From IMG/VR virus record IMGVR_UViG_3300042894_004439, positions 1 through 64,000 of that record: a stretch of 64,000 nt of DNA; one strand, 5' to 3'. Of this stretch, positions 15,743 through 23,278 are shown piece after piece. Within the stretch, counting starts at the first letter, position 1. Every line of letters starts with the position of its first letter. The notes under the pieces were generated by a model. It worked only from the letters and a program-made list of their open reading frames with translations, did no database searches and was not told where the DNA came from. The stretch is from a virus. The translations under genes were made by a program, and so were the position numbers.

Positions 15743-16447
15743 ATGAATGAACTTATTGCCACCTTGGTGATGACACACATCACCATAGTGTGTGTTACTT
15801 TGTATCTACACCGCGGGCAAGCACATCGCGGCATACTTTTTCACCCTGTGCTAGAACACTTCATGCGAGCCTGGCTATGGCTCACCACAGGCATGGTTAC
15901 CAAACAGTGGGTAGCAATACATCGTAAACATCACAGATTCACAGAAGAATCTGGCGATCCACACAGCCCACATGTGTACGGAATTCTTAGAATTTTATTT
16001 CGCGGCGCTGAACTGTATCATTCGGCCAGCAAAGACTCTGAGATGGTGCAACAATATGGCGCAGGCACACCCAACGATTGGCTGGAACAAAACGTATACA
16101 CCAAGCACAGCCGCCTGGGTATCTTGCTCATGTTACTGATAGATCTATTGCTGTTTGGTTATTGGGGCGTGTTAATATGGATTATCCAAATGATATGGAT
16201 CCCATTCTGGGCGGCAGGTGTAATCAATGGGTTAGGACACTGGTGGGGGTATCGAAATGGTGAAACCAAAGATCACAGTAGAAACATTGTTCCTTGGGAC
16301 ATTGTTGTTGGTGGCGAATGCCTGCATAATAACCATCATTTGGATCCTGCTAACCCTCGACTGAGCCGTCGTTGGTTTGAATTTGATGCAGGCTGGATGT
16401 GGATACAAATTTTTAAATTTTCTAGGTTATTGACTTTAAAAAATTAG
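15743..16447 (+). CDS. Acyl-lipid/acyl-CoA fatty-acid desaturase
   Basis: Membrane di-iron desaturase of the DesA/delta-9 type. All three histidine boxes are present: HRGQAH (23-28), HRKHH (60-64) and HNNHH (195-199), with an extra GLGHWW motif between boxes two and three. At 234 aa it is compact but covers the family core, with hydrophobic spans around 2-20, 35-55 and 125-160. It would introduce double bonds into host lipids, altering membrane fluidity. ATG 15743 is preferred over the TTG at 15740. The phasin gene follows. Confidence 0.93.
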   Translation: MNELIATLVMTHITIVCVTLYLHRGQAHRGILFHPVLEHFMRAWLWLTTGMVTKQWVAIHRKHHRFTEESGDPHSPHVYGILRILFRGAELYHSASKDSEMVQQYGAGTPNDWLEQNVYTKHSRLGILLMLLIDLLLFGYWGVLIWIIQMIWIPFWAAGVINGLGHWWGYRNGETKDHSRNIVPWDIVVGGECLHNNHHLDPANPRLSRRWFEFDAGWMWIQIFKFSRLLTLKN

Positions 16448-16470
16448 TGATCGCTCACTACAAATAATTG

Positions 16471-16500
16471 TTGCACTGCACAATAATTATCATATATAAT
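16471..16500 (+). promoter_or_regulatory. sigma70-like promoter of phasin gene
   Basis: TTGCAC, 18 bp, TATAAT, followed by the leader shared with hsp20. Confidence 0.6.
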
Positions 16501-16507
16501 ATAGTAC

Positions 16508-16562
16508 AAGACGCTGCATAGGGCGGGTCTTGTTAACATTTCGCTTAATAAAGGAAAATAAA
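16508..16562 (+). promoter_or_regulatory. Structured 5' leader of phasin gene
   Basis: Contains AGACGCTG...GCGGGTCT (hairpin AGAC/GTCT with inner GC pairs) then TTAACATTTCGCTTAATAAAGGA before the ATG, the same element order as in the hsp20 leader at 1868. Confidence 0.5.
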
Positions 16563-16826
16563 ATGTTCGCATTAGATAACACAATCGACTCTATTCAAAC
16601 CAGTCAAAAAACTTTCGTTAAAACTTTTGTTCAAAATGAAACAATTGCAGATACACTCAACAAACTAGTTGATACCAACGCCGAATACTCCAAAAAGGCT
16701 GTTAAATTGGGTGCTGACACAATGGCTACTTTGGTCGAAGAGGCCACCAAATTTGCTCAAACTGCTGGTAAATTTGATTACGCTAAAATGGTTGAAGAGT
16801 TTACGCCAAAAGCAAGTAAAAAATAA
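16563..16826 (+). CDS. Phasin-like protein
   Basis: Phasins coat polyhydroxyalkanoate granules and some act as chaperones. The 87-aa protein is amphipathic and helical throughout and has the family pattern: TSQKTFVKTFVQNETIADTLNKLVD, an Ala/Lys heptad stretch with SKKAVKLGADTM, and a TKFAQTAGKFDYAKM end. It is at the short end for phasins (typically 90-190 aa). It has its own promoter, a leader shared with hsp20, and a strong terminator, so it is a single-gene unit made in quantity. The call rests on pattern; other small helical-bundle proteins could look similar. Confidence 0.65.
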   Translation: MFALDNTIDSIQTSQKTFVKTFVQNETIADTLNKLVDTNAEYSKKAVKLGADTMATLVEEATKFAQTAGKFDYAKMVEEFTPKASKK

Positions 16827-16846
16827 AACAATAATTGTTTGGCCAA

Positions 16847-16878
16847 AATCCAGTATTTCGATACTGGATTTTTTTTTG
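16847..16878 (+). terminator. Strong terminator after phasin gene
   Basis: 10-bp stem (16847-16856 and 16861-16870) with a TTCG loop, followed by a run of Ts. Confidence 0.92.
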
Positions 16879-16888
16879 CCATAAGTAA

Positions 16889-16916
16889 TTGTACAATCAT
16901 TATAGCATGCTATAAT
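16889..16916 (+). promoter_or_regulatory. sigma70-like promoter of clpP
   Basis: TTGTAC, 16 bp, TATAAT; 25 nt before the ATG. No Shine-Dalgarno is seen in the leader. Confidence 0.6.
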
Positions 16917-16941
16917 ACATGCACTAACTTATTTAATTATC

Positions 16942-17517
16942 ATGACCACACCAGACTCAGACACCAATGTAAAAGATCATTCACAGCTGTTGAACGATAC
17001 AGGTATGTATGTTTTTATGGGTCCAGTGGACGATGAAGCCATCAAACCTATCATTGAATGGATTCTTGTTGAAAATCATGTGGTCAAGAAAAAGAAAAAA
17101 GAACTGCTACTAATGATCTGCAGTGAAGGCGGCGATCTCCAAAGTGCGTTTGCACTGATAGATGTGATGAATGCCAGTAGTATTCCGGTTAAAACCATTG
17201 GACTAGGACAAATTGCCAGTGCAGGACTGTGTATATTCATTGCAGGGGCCAAGGGCCGCAGGGTTCTTACACCCAACACAAGTATTCTAAGTCATCAGTA
17301 CAGCTGGGGCAGTGACGGCAAAGCACATGAATTGTTTGCACAGGTAAAAGAATACGAACTCACATTTCAGCGCATGTTAGAGTTGTATCGTAATGCAACT
17401 GGATTAGATGACGACGCCATACGCAAATACCTGCTGCCGCCACAGGATGTTTGGCTAAGTTCCAAAGATGCATTGGAATTGCACATCTGTGACTATGTGA
17501 GTGATCTCAAGAAGTAA
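16942..17517 (+). CDS. clpP: ClpP-like serine protease
   Basis: 191 aa, family length. The catalytic triad can be placed: S93 in GQIASAGLCIFIAG (usual form GQAASMGA), H118 in ILSHQYSW, and D169 in PPQDVWLS. The start of the fold (MYVFMGPVDDEAIKPIIEWIL) and the ICSEGGDLQSAFALIDVM handle region are also present. The N-terminal axial-loop region differs from E. coli ClpP and there is no obvious propeptide. With clpX at 406 it could form a phage protease; alternatively, since ClpP-like enzymes also mature phage capsids, it may act alone on virion proteins. Confidence 0.92.
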   Translation: MTTPDSDTNVKDHSQLLNDTGMYVFMGPVDDEAIKPIIEWILVENHVVKKKKKELLLMICSEGGDLQSAFALIDVMNASSIPVKTIGLGQIASAGLCIFIAGAKGRRVLTPNTSILSHQYSWGSDGKAHELFAQVKEYELTFQRMLELYRNATGLDDDAIRKYLLPPQDVWLSSKDALELHICDYVSDLKK

Positions 17518-19077
17518 TTACTTCTGACGCTTACGCCCTAGAGTTTTTTCGTTACCAAATTTCTCTGGTTCTTGATAGGCCTTGACATTGCTACGAGGCG
17601 GAATATAATCAACCAACTCCCCAGCTTTGCCCTTGTCTGCATCACCAGCAGTGGCAGTCTGCTCTACATTGGGTTCAACCTTGGGTTGTTTGTTGATGTT
17701 AAAAACCAACTTGCCACTTGAACTAGATGTGCTGGAATAACTCTTTTGTGCCTCCAGTGTGACTTCGGTAAACAACTTGCTGGGCCATACTGTATTAAAC
17801 CCTTGGATTATGAATTCTGTTTTGGCATTTTTAGCTTCAGTGTACATCTGCACAAACGCCGAGTTATTGAGAATGTCAGCGGCAGCATCACTGAAGTCTG
17901 TGGTCATGTTGATATGATTAACAACCTTGTACGCAATACTTGCTACCATGTGATTCAATGGTACTATCTTGCTGGGATCTTCTGCAGTGCGATCGTGATA
18001 AATCTTCTTTAGATTTTTACTGATATTGATTTTGTCAATATCAAAGTCTTTGACACCTGCATATTGCTTTAAACCCATTACTTGTTGTACTTCTGCAGCA
18101 GTGATTAATTCTTGTTCTACTGCCAGGGTCAATGGGCCTGAATTATGATCACCTCGGTCAATGGTTTCTAGAATTTCAATCACATCGGCATATTGCTGTC
18201 GGAACTGTGTCATACCAGCAGCTTCTAGTTCACGCACACTGGTCAATAAGTTTATGCTAGATGCCATCGCACCCTTGGCGCCTTTTGAACTGAGTTTGAT
18301 CTGTTTGCCTTCAGGACTGATCAACAAACTATCGTATAACCCACCGCTGACATTTTGATTGAAACTCACAACAGATCCTGCAAATCCATCTTGACCCATG
18401 AAGATTTCCGCGGCCTTGGCAGCATTGCCTTTGACTGGAATACCACGGATCAGCACGATAGGTTGTAGCATTTCGCAAAAGTAATCACGGAAACCAGCAA
18501 AGTCCATCTTGCCCGCAGGCACACTCACAGGAAACCTGTCAGTGGAAGTAATAATAACTGCGGCGCGATACTCGTCTGAGCTTTCACCAAACTTGGCAGC
18601 AATCTGTGCCAGTATACTGGATGGAGTTTGACTTTTGAATTCAGTCAACACATCACTGGGTTTGTAACCGACTTTTTCTTTGCTGCCACGAGCATCCGAT
18701 TGACTAAACCCACCAGGTATATCTTTGGTTTGGAAAAATGTATTTTGTGTTCTGACCGGTTTGATTTCCTCGGCAAATTTTGCCAAGTATCTAGGACCCA
18801 CCGCGGTATTAAATGCTGCTATGCCAAATGCTCGTGTTCTTGCATTGGGACGATTAATCTGTTCAATCTCACGCCCAACTTGATCTTCTACCTGAGCAAA
18901 GGCCGCCAACATTTGTTGGACATCTGTGTATGATCCAACTTCTGGGTAAAAAGTCAGTCCCTGAAATGCAATTTGATCGTCGGCATCAGGGCCACGGTTG
19001 TAAATTTCGCCAGGTTGCCGGGCACTTAGTCCACGACTTTCTTCTAAATTGTCTAGCAAATCAAGTAGGTCACGCAT
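17518..19077 (-). CDS. Unknown 519-aa protein with nuclease-like motif
   Basis: Not recognised. Soluble, no membrane segment. The N-terminal 40 residues (MRDLLDLLDNLEESRGLSARQPGE) form a helix then a turn as in targeting or scaffold peptides. In the middle, GGLYDSLLISPEGKQIKLSSKGAKGA has the D...(E)xK-like spacing of PD-(D/E)XK nucleases, with the Lys in KLSSKG. A Ser-rich linker (SYSSTSSSSGK) leads to a low-complexity, Lys/Glu-rich tail. It is a monocistronic minus-strand gene between clpP and a radical SAM gene. Nuclease or capsid-interior protein are both possible. Confidence 0.7.
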   Translation of the reverse strand: MRDLLDLLDNLEESRGLSARQPGEIYNRGPDADDQIAFQGLTFYPEVGSYTDVQQMLAAFAQVEDQVGREIEQINRPNARTRAFGIAAFNTAVGPRYLAKFAEEIKPVRTQNTFFQTKDIPGGFSQSDARGSKEKVGYKPSDVLTEFKSQTPSSILAQIAAKFGESSDEYRAAVIITSTDRFPVSVPAGKMDFAGFRDYFCEMLQPIVLIRGIPVKGNAAKAAEIFMGQDGFAGSVVSFNQNVSGGLYDSLLISPEGKQIKLSSKGAKGAMASSINLLTSVRELEAAGMTQFRQQYADVIEILETIDRGDHNSGPLTLAVEQELITAAEVQQVMGLKQYAGVKDFDIDKINISKNLKKIYHDRTAEDPSKIVPLNHMVASIAYKVVNHINMTTDFSDAAADILNNSAFVQMYTEAKNAKTEFIIQGFNTVWPSKLFTEVTLEAQKSYSSTSSSSGKLVFNINKQPKVEPNVEQTATAGDADKGKAGELVDYIPPRSNVKAYQEPEKFGNEKTLGRKRQK

Positions 19078-19135
19078 TGTATTTTTCCAAAAATTATAGT
19101 ATACTTATACAATATTATGGCAGTAGCTGTTAGTT

Positions 19136-19143
19136 TATAAATA
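19136..19143 (+). promoter_or_regulatory. TATAAATA late-promoter-like octamer
   Basis: Exact match to the T4 late octamer, 9 bp before the radical SAM start codon, giving a very short leader if used. Confidence 0.35.
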
Positions 19144-19152
19144 AAAATTACA

Positions 19153-20454
19153 ATGTCATTTGAAAAAACTTTTTGCTCAAGCCCATGGTTGCACATGAGA
19201 ATCAACAATTCTGGCAGTTACGAGTATTGCAGATGGCAATCCAAAACATCTCAAACCAGCAGGATTGACGCTGATCACAACATAAGAAATCAATCACCAA
19301 TTGACTACTTTCAGAATACCATGGCGCCCATACGGACAAAATTACTTTCGGGTCAAGACCATGCTCCATGTTCTGAATGTCATCACATGGAACAACACAA
19401 AAAACCCAGTGGTAGACAGCGCCAGTTATTGAAAGTTGGTGTCACTGTTGACAAATTTGAAAAAACCATGATCAGCAGTCCGGTATTTCACGAATTTAAA
19501 TACAGCAATGATCACAACGGGCATACTAACAGATTGCCCAGTGACTGGCAGATTGATCTTGGTAATTTTTGCAATTCGGCGTGTGTGTATTGTAATCCAG
19601 AATTTAGCAGTAGATTGGCCACAGAATTTAAACGCATTGGATTGATAGATCAAATGCCTCCGGGCTCGTGGTGCAACGATGAAAAATTAATAAAAAAGTT
19701 CATTGACAATTTAAGCGTCTGCAATGAATTGCATTACCTGCACTTTCTTGGAGGTGAAACACTGATCACGCCTGGATTTGAAATTATTCTAAAAGGGATC
19801 ATTGCCGCAGGCCTGGCCAAGAATGTCACAATAGGATTCACTACAAATCTCACTGTATGGAACAGTGATGTTATTGATTTGTTAACACAATTCAAACAGG
19901 TCAATTTGGGAGTAAGCATTGATACCTTGACGCCAGTCAATGACTACGTGCGTTGGCCCAGTGATTTGCCCGAGGTCAATAAAATTTTAAATCAATGGAT
20001 ATCATTGTCTAAAAATCATGGTTGGTTAATGCAACTCAGAGTAACTCCAACTTGTTTGACAATACATGACTTGACAACAATTTATGATTTTGCATGGGAC
20101 AATAAATTGTCAGTGGAAAGCTGTAATTTTCTTCAAGACCCAGAATTTTTAAGAATCAATGTGTTACCAAAACAACAAAGACTACAAATTTGTCAAGGTA
20201 TAAAACAATGGATTGATGCACACACTGTAGAATCAACTGCGCAAATAATAAACACACGCGATCCTGGCATTGTGGAACAACAGTTGGTACAGGATGCAGC
20301 TAGTTATTGTAATTTGTTGGAGTTTGGCGAAGATGAACACCATCGATTGCCGCAACTTGTGCAGTATTTAAAAAAATTAGAAGCCAGCCGTAGCAATTGT
20401 GTGTTAGACTATGTGCCCCAATATGAATCAATTTTCAGATCTGCTGGGTACTGA
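19153..20454 (+). CDS. Radical SAM protein
   Basis: 433 aa. The [4Fe-4S]-binding C-x3-C-x2-C is in FCNSACVYCNP (about 141-151), followed by the HFLGGETL glycine motif and later beta/alpha units (FTTNL, LGVSIDT, QLRVTPTC). N-terminal cysteines (FCSSPW, YCRW, CSECHH) resemble the auxiliary-cluster pattern of SPASM/twitch proteins, placed here in front of the core. Such genes are frequent in T4-like phages of aquatic bacteria, with unknown substrates. It heads a run with a small protein and a glycosyltransferase, so glycan or peptide modification is plausible. Confidence 0.85.
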   Translation: MSFEKTFCSSPWLHMRINNSGSYEYCRWQSKTSQTSRIDADHNIRNQSPIDYFQNTMAPIRTKLLSGQDHAPCSECHHMEQHKKPSGRQRQLLKVGVTVDKFEKTMISSPVFHEFKYSNDHNGHTNRLPSDWQIDLGNFCNSACVYCNPEFSSRLATEFKRIGLIDQMPPGSWCNDEKLIKKFIDNLSVCNELHYLHFLGGETLITPGFEIILKGIIAAGLAKNVTIGFTTNLTVWNSDVIDLLTQFKQVNLGVSIDTLTPVNDYVRWPSDLPEVNKILNQWISLSKNHGWLMQLRVTPTCLTIHDLTTIYDFAWDNKLSVESCNFLQDPEFLRINVLPKQQRLQICQGIKQWIDAHTVESTAQIINTRDPGIVEQQLVQDAASYCNLLEFGEDEHHRLPQLVQYLKKLEASRSNCVLDYVPQYESIFRSAGY

Positions 20455-20857
20455 CATTCAACTCAATGTGCAATTACGACTGTCAGCTATTGTTGACAAC
20501 GGCGTACCCACTGCCTTGGTCAAATACAACAATAAAATTTTGTTAAATCAAACACTTGATAGTGCAGTTTGTATAAACTGGGATTGTGGTCTGCTTGATC
20601 CCATGTGCATCCAGGTAGAACTCATTGATAAAATATACAATGATCAAAAAGAAACTGCAATAATTATTGAATCCTTGACAGTTGATGGTGTTGCACTGAT
20701 TCCTAAATACAATAATTTGATTACTTATGTCAATGATCATGATATAGATACTCCTACTAATTATTTGGGATTCAATGGCATTTGGGAATTGCATATTCCT
20801 AGGCCATTTTATCAATGGCTACACACCGTGCAAGGTCAAGGACTGTTGATCGAATAA
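20423..20857 (+). CDS. Hypothetical beta-rich protein, 144 aa
   Basis: Overlaps the radical SAM gene by 32 bp (an ATG at 20411 is also in frame) and the glycosyltransferase start by one base. Beta-rich throughout, with a VCINWDCGLLDP strand, IIIESLTVDGVALIP and a C-terminal IPRPFYQWLH; this resembles small jelly-roll carbohydrate-binding modules, which would fit its neighbours, but I cannot assign it. Confidence 0.65.
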   Translation: MNQFSDLLGTDIQLNVQLRLSAIVDNGVPTALVKYNNKILLNQTLDSAVCINWDCGLLDPMCIQVELIDKIYNDQKETAIIIESLTVDGVALIPKYNNLITYVNDHDIDTPTNYLGFNGIWELHIPRPFYQWLHTVQGQGLLIE

Positions 20858-21930
20858 TGAAAATTAGACTAATTGGACTACGCAACAATCTAGGTATTGG
20901 TCGGCACTACACCTGCTTTGCAGACGCTATCAAAAGAGTCAACGGCATTGGTAATCTTGTGGAAGAAATCAACTTTCAAGATTCGGCACAATTAAATTCA
21001 GCAGTGCAACAAAGCCAACCTGGAGACATCAACATCAGCTTTGTGCCCATGAACATACATGAACATTTTTGCGGACACAACGTTCAATGGACTGTGTTTG
21101 AAAGCACTCGCATACCCAGTTTGTTGATGAAGGTATTGCCACATGCTGACAGTGTGTGGGTTCCCAGTGGTTGGGGACAACAAACATTGATTACTCACGG
21201 AATTGATCCAGCCCGTGTGGCAGTGGTTCCTGAAGGCGTGGACACAGATCAATTCCATCCGTATGCTAGACCCAGCAACTTGGGCCGTCCGTTTAGATTT
21301 TTGTTTGTGGGCAAATACGAACAAAGAAAAAGTTGCAACGAAGTTATCCAAGCATTTGCACAAGCATTTGGCAATAATCCAATGGTAGAGCTGGTGATCA
21401 AAACAAACTATTTTGTAGGATACGGGCTGACTCAACAGGATTTAGAAAAATACATACAAGATCAAGGGCTAACCAATGTGCAAGTGTTCTGGGGCGAAGC
21501 TGATAATCTAGTGGACTTTTATCGCAACTGTGACGTTTTTGTGTTGCCATCCAAAGGCGAAGGTTGGGGCCTGCCCATCATTGAAGCTGCCGCATCAGGT
21601 ATGCCCATTGTGTCAACATTTTACAGTGGGCATAGAGAATACCTGCAACACATAACAAGTGGCACAGTGCCTGTGGACTACAAATTGGGCACAATTGAGT
21701 GTCCCGAATACCACAGATTTTATCCCGAACCCAGCAACAATTGGGGACTATGGGCCATACCTGATGTTGACCATTTGGCAGAATGCCTGAGGTTTGCTAA
21801 AAATCACTGGGATTTTTTAGCACCCAATGCTCTTAAAAACAGCAGGGTTATCAGAACTGAATTTAGTTGGGCAAATAGCGTAAATTCTGCCCTAAAAACC
21901 CTTCAAAATCAAGGACTTTTATCTGGTTGA
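20857..21930 (+). CDS. GT4-family glycosyltransferase
   Basis: 357-aa GT-B enzyme. Seen: an acceptor-side N-terminal domain (GLRNNLGIGRHY), a linker, then RFLFVGKYEQRKS and the donor-site motif VLPSKGEGWGLPIIEAAASGMPIV with the E-x7-E pair typical of GT4. Transfers a sugar from a nucleotide donor; the acceptor is unknown. ATG 20857 starts in a TAATGA overlap with the previous stop; an upstream in-frame ATG at 20815 lies deep in that gene. A final cassette TTGACC promoter begins in its last codons. Confidence 0.92.
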   Translation: MKIRLIGLRNNLGIGRHYTCFADAIKRVNGIGNLVEEINFQDSAQLNSAVQQSQPGDINISFVPMNIHEHFCGHNVQWTVFESTRIPSLLMKVLPHADSVWVPSGWGQQTLITHGIDPARVAVVPEGVDTDQFHPYARPSNLGRPFRFLFVGKYEQRKSCNEVIQAFAQAFGNNPMVELVIKTNYFVGYGLTQQDLEKYIQDQGLTNVQVFWGEADNLVDFYRNCDVFVLPSKGEGWGLPIIEAAASGMPIVSTFYSGHREYLQHITSGTVPVDYKLGTIECPEYHRFYPEPSNNWGLWAIPDVDHLAECLRFAKNHWDFLAPNALKNSRVIRTEFSWANSVNSALKTLQNQGLLSG

Positions 21931-21955
21931 CCAAATACTCCCAAACTGCTATAAT
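21927..21955 (+). promoter_or_regulatory. TTGACC-17-TATAAT promoter
   Basis: TTGACC (21927-21932), 17 bp, TATAAT (21950-21955), six nt before the ATG at 21962. Confidence 0.75.
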
Positions 21956-21961
21956 CATAGT

Positions 21962-22201
21962 ATGAAATTAGATACTGATGAAATTTTGCAATGGGCCGGA
22001 GCTGTGTTTATTGTAGCAGGACACAGTTTAAATGCCGCAGGTCCTGAGGCCTATCCTTACAATATCCTTACATTTTTTATAGGAACAATACTGTTTCTGG
22101 CCTGGACTATCCGTGTTCGAAACAAGCCACAGATGTTTGTGAACCTGGTGAGTGTGGCCATTGGGTTTACAGGACTAGTAAAAGCAATTGGCCAAGTTTA
22201 A
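21962..22201 (+). CDS. Small membrane protein, paralogue of 9334-9621
   Basis: 79 aa, with membrane segments about 9-28, 33-49 and 56-75 and a VNLVSVAIGFTGLVKAI end that parallels NYILLVTIDSVGLVRML in the 9334 protein. Looks leaderless: the -10 ends six nt before the ATG. Function unknown. Confidence 0.75.
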   Translation: MKLDTDEILQWAGAVFIVAGHSLNAAGPEAYPYNILTFFIGTILFLAWTIRVRNKPQMFVNLVSVAIGFTGLVKAIGQV

Positions 22202-22216
22202 AGGAAAACATAAGCA

Positions 22217-22585
22217 ATGAAAGCATTTCTTGAAATCACTGATTGGGGCAACGAACGGGTGGTCAATCACGTTTACTTCTTAAGCGACAGCAAAGACAAG
22301 ATGTATGCTTACATCAACAAGGAAGGTCGGATTGATGAAGTTAAAACTCCGTATCGCTTTCATGTTCGCGGACGCAAGTTTAAAGAGATCGCCAACACCT
22401 GGGGATTCCGACCACGTGATGAAGTAGAAGTAGAATCAGCAGGTGAACAGTACCGGGTTCCTGGTAGCAAGGGTGCAGTTTATACTGTGACCAATGACCG
22501 CGGAAGTTGGACTTGCACCTGCCCTGCATCGAAATGGCAAAAGGGCGAGTGCAAACACATTGTGAAATTAAAGACCGAAGCGTGA
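22217..22585 (+). CDS. SWIM zinc-finger protein
   Basis: 122 aa. The C-terminal C-x-C-x9-C-x-H pattern (CTCPASKWQKGECKH, about 102-116) is the SWIM zinc-binding motif of DNA- or protein-binding proteins. The N-terminal part (YRFHVRGRKFKEI) is basic and could contact nucleic acid. AAGGA upstream. Its end overlaps the convergent LamG gene by 18 bp. Confidence 0.8.
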   Translation: MKAFLEITDWGNERVVNHVYFLSDSKDKMYAYINKEGRIDEVKTPYRFHVRGRKFKEIANTWGFRPRDEVEVESAGEQYRVPGSKGAVYTVTNDRGSWTCTCPASKWQKGECKHIVKLKTEA

Positions 22586-23275
22586 CTTGAAGTAGTTGAA
22601 GTTTTGCAGTTGTTCTTCTGCTGTTAATGTTCTGTTATACATCAACACCACAGCAATCTTACCTTGCATGTTGCGATTCTCATAGCCACTGGTACCAACA
22701 TATAATTGTGTAGGTCCAGAGAAAGCAGGGTTGGTTGTTGTGCCTCCCATGACATTCCATCCGGCCACTGCCTGATCGCTTGCTATTCCATTTACGTAGA
22801 AAGTGGTTGCACCAAAGGTTCCAGCAGCCCAATCGTCGTCATTGCCGGGATTGGGTGCTTCCCAGCCGTTGTTGTAAAATCTCATGCTCTTGTCGCCTGG
22901 GATACCAAATAGGCCTGCTAGTCCACTCACAGTGAAATCAGGTTGGAATACCATGGTAAAATCTTGATACACATTGGTTGATGCAGTGTGGATACTGCCA
23001 CCAAATGAGTTTGATCCACTACCGCCTGCATTGGTAGACCAGTTGAAATAACTGGTCTGGCCATCAGCCACATAGGATATAGCACTGTAGTCGTTGACCA
23101 CAGTTCCGTTATTGGCGGCAGTGGACAAGTCAGTTACGGCAGTGCCTGTTCCTGGGTAACTGGCAGGATCGCTAAAATCGTAATGTAATACTAATCCATC
23201 AGTGACTATTGACGAAGTCTGTGTAACGGACACGCCAGCTCCAACAGTGATTCCAGGTCCTATAGTTATGGCCAT
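22568..23275 (-). CDS. LamG/concanavalin-like tail or fibre protein
   Basis: 235 aa. A Gly-rich, collagen-like start (GPGITVGAGVSV) precedes a jelly-roll domain with DGLVLHYDFSD, a FTMVFQP strand, and GKIAVVLMYNRTLTAEE near the end, typical of LamG-type lectin domains in phage fibres. It directly follows the 1,296-aa fibre gene, 3 bp apart on the same strand, so it is probably a receptor-binding or accessory fibre subunit. Confidence 0.75.
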   Translation of the reverse strand: MAITIGPGITVGAGVSVTQTSSIVTDGLVLHYDFSDPASYPGTGTAVTDLSTAANNGTVVNDYSAISYVADGQTSYFNWSTNAGGSGSNSFGGSIHTASTNVYQDFTMVFQPDFTVSGLAGLFGIPGDKSMRFYNNGWEAPNPGNDDDWAAGTFGATTFYVNGIASDQAVAGWNVMGGTTTNPAFSGPTQLYVGTSGYENRNMQGKIAVVLMYNRTLTAEEQLQNFNYFKSRFGL

Positions 23276-23278
23276 TGT

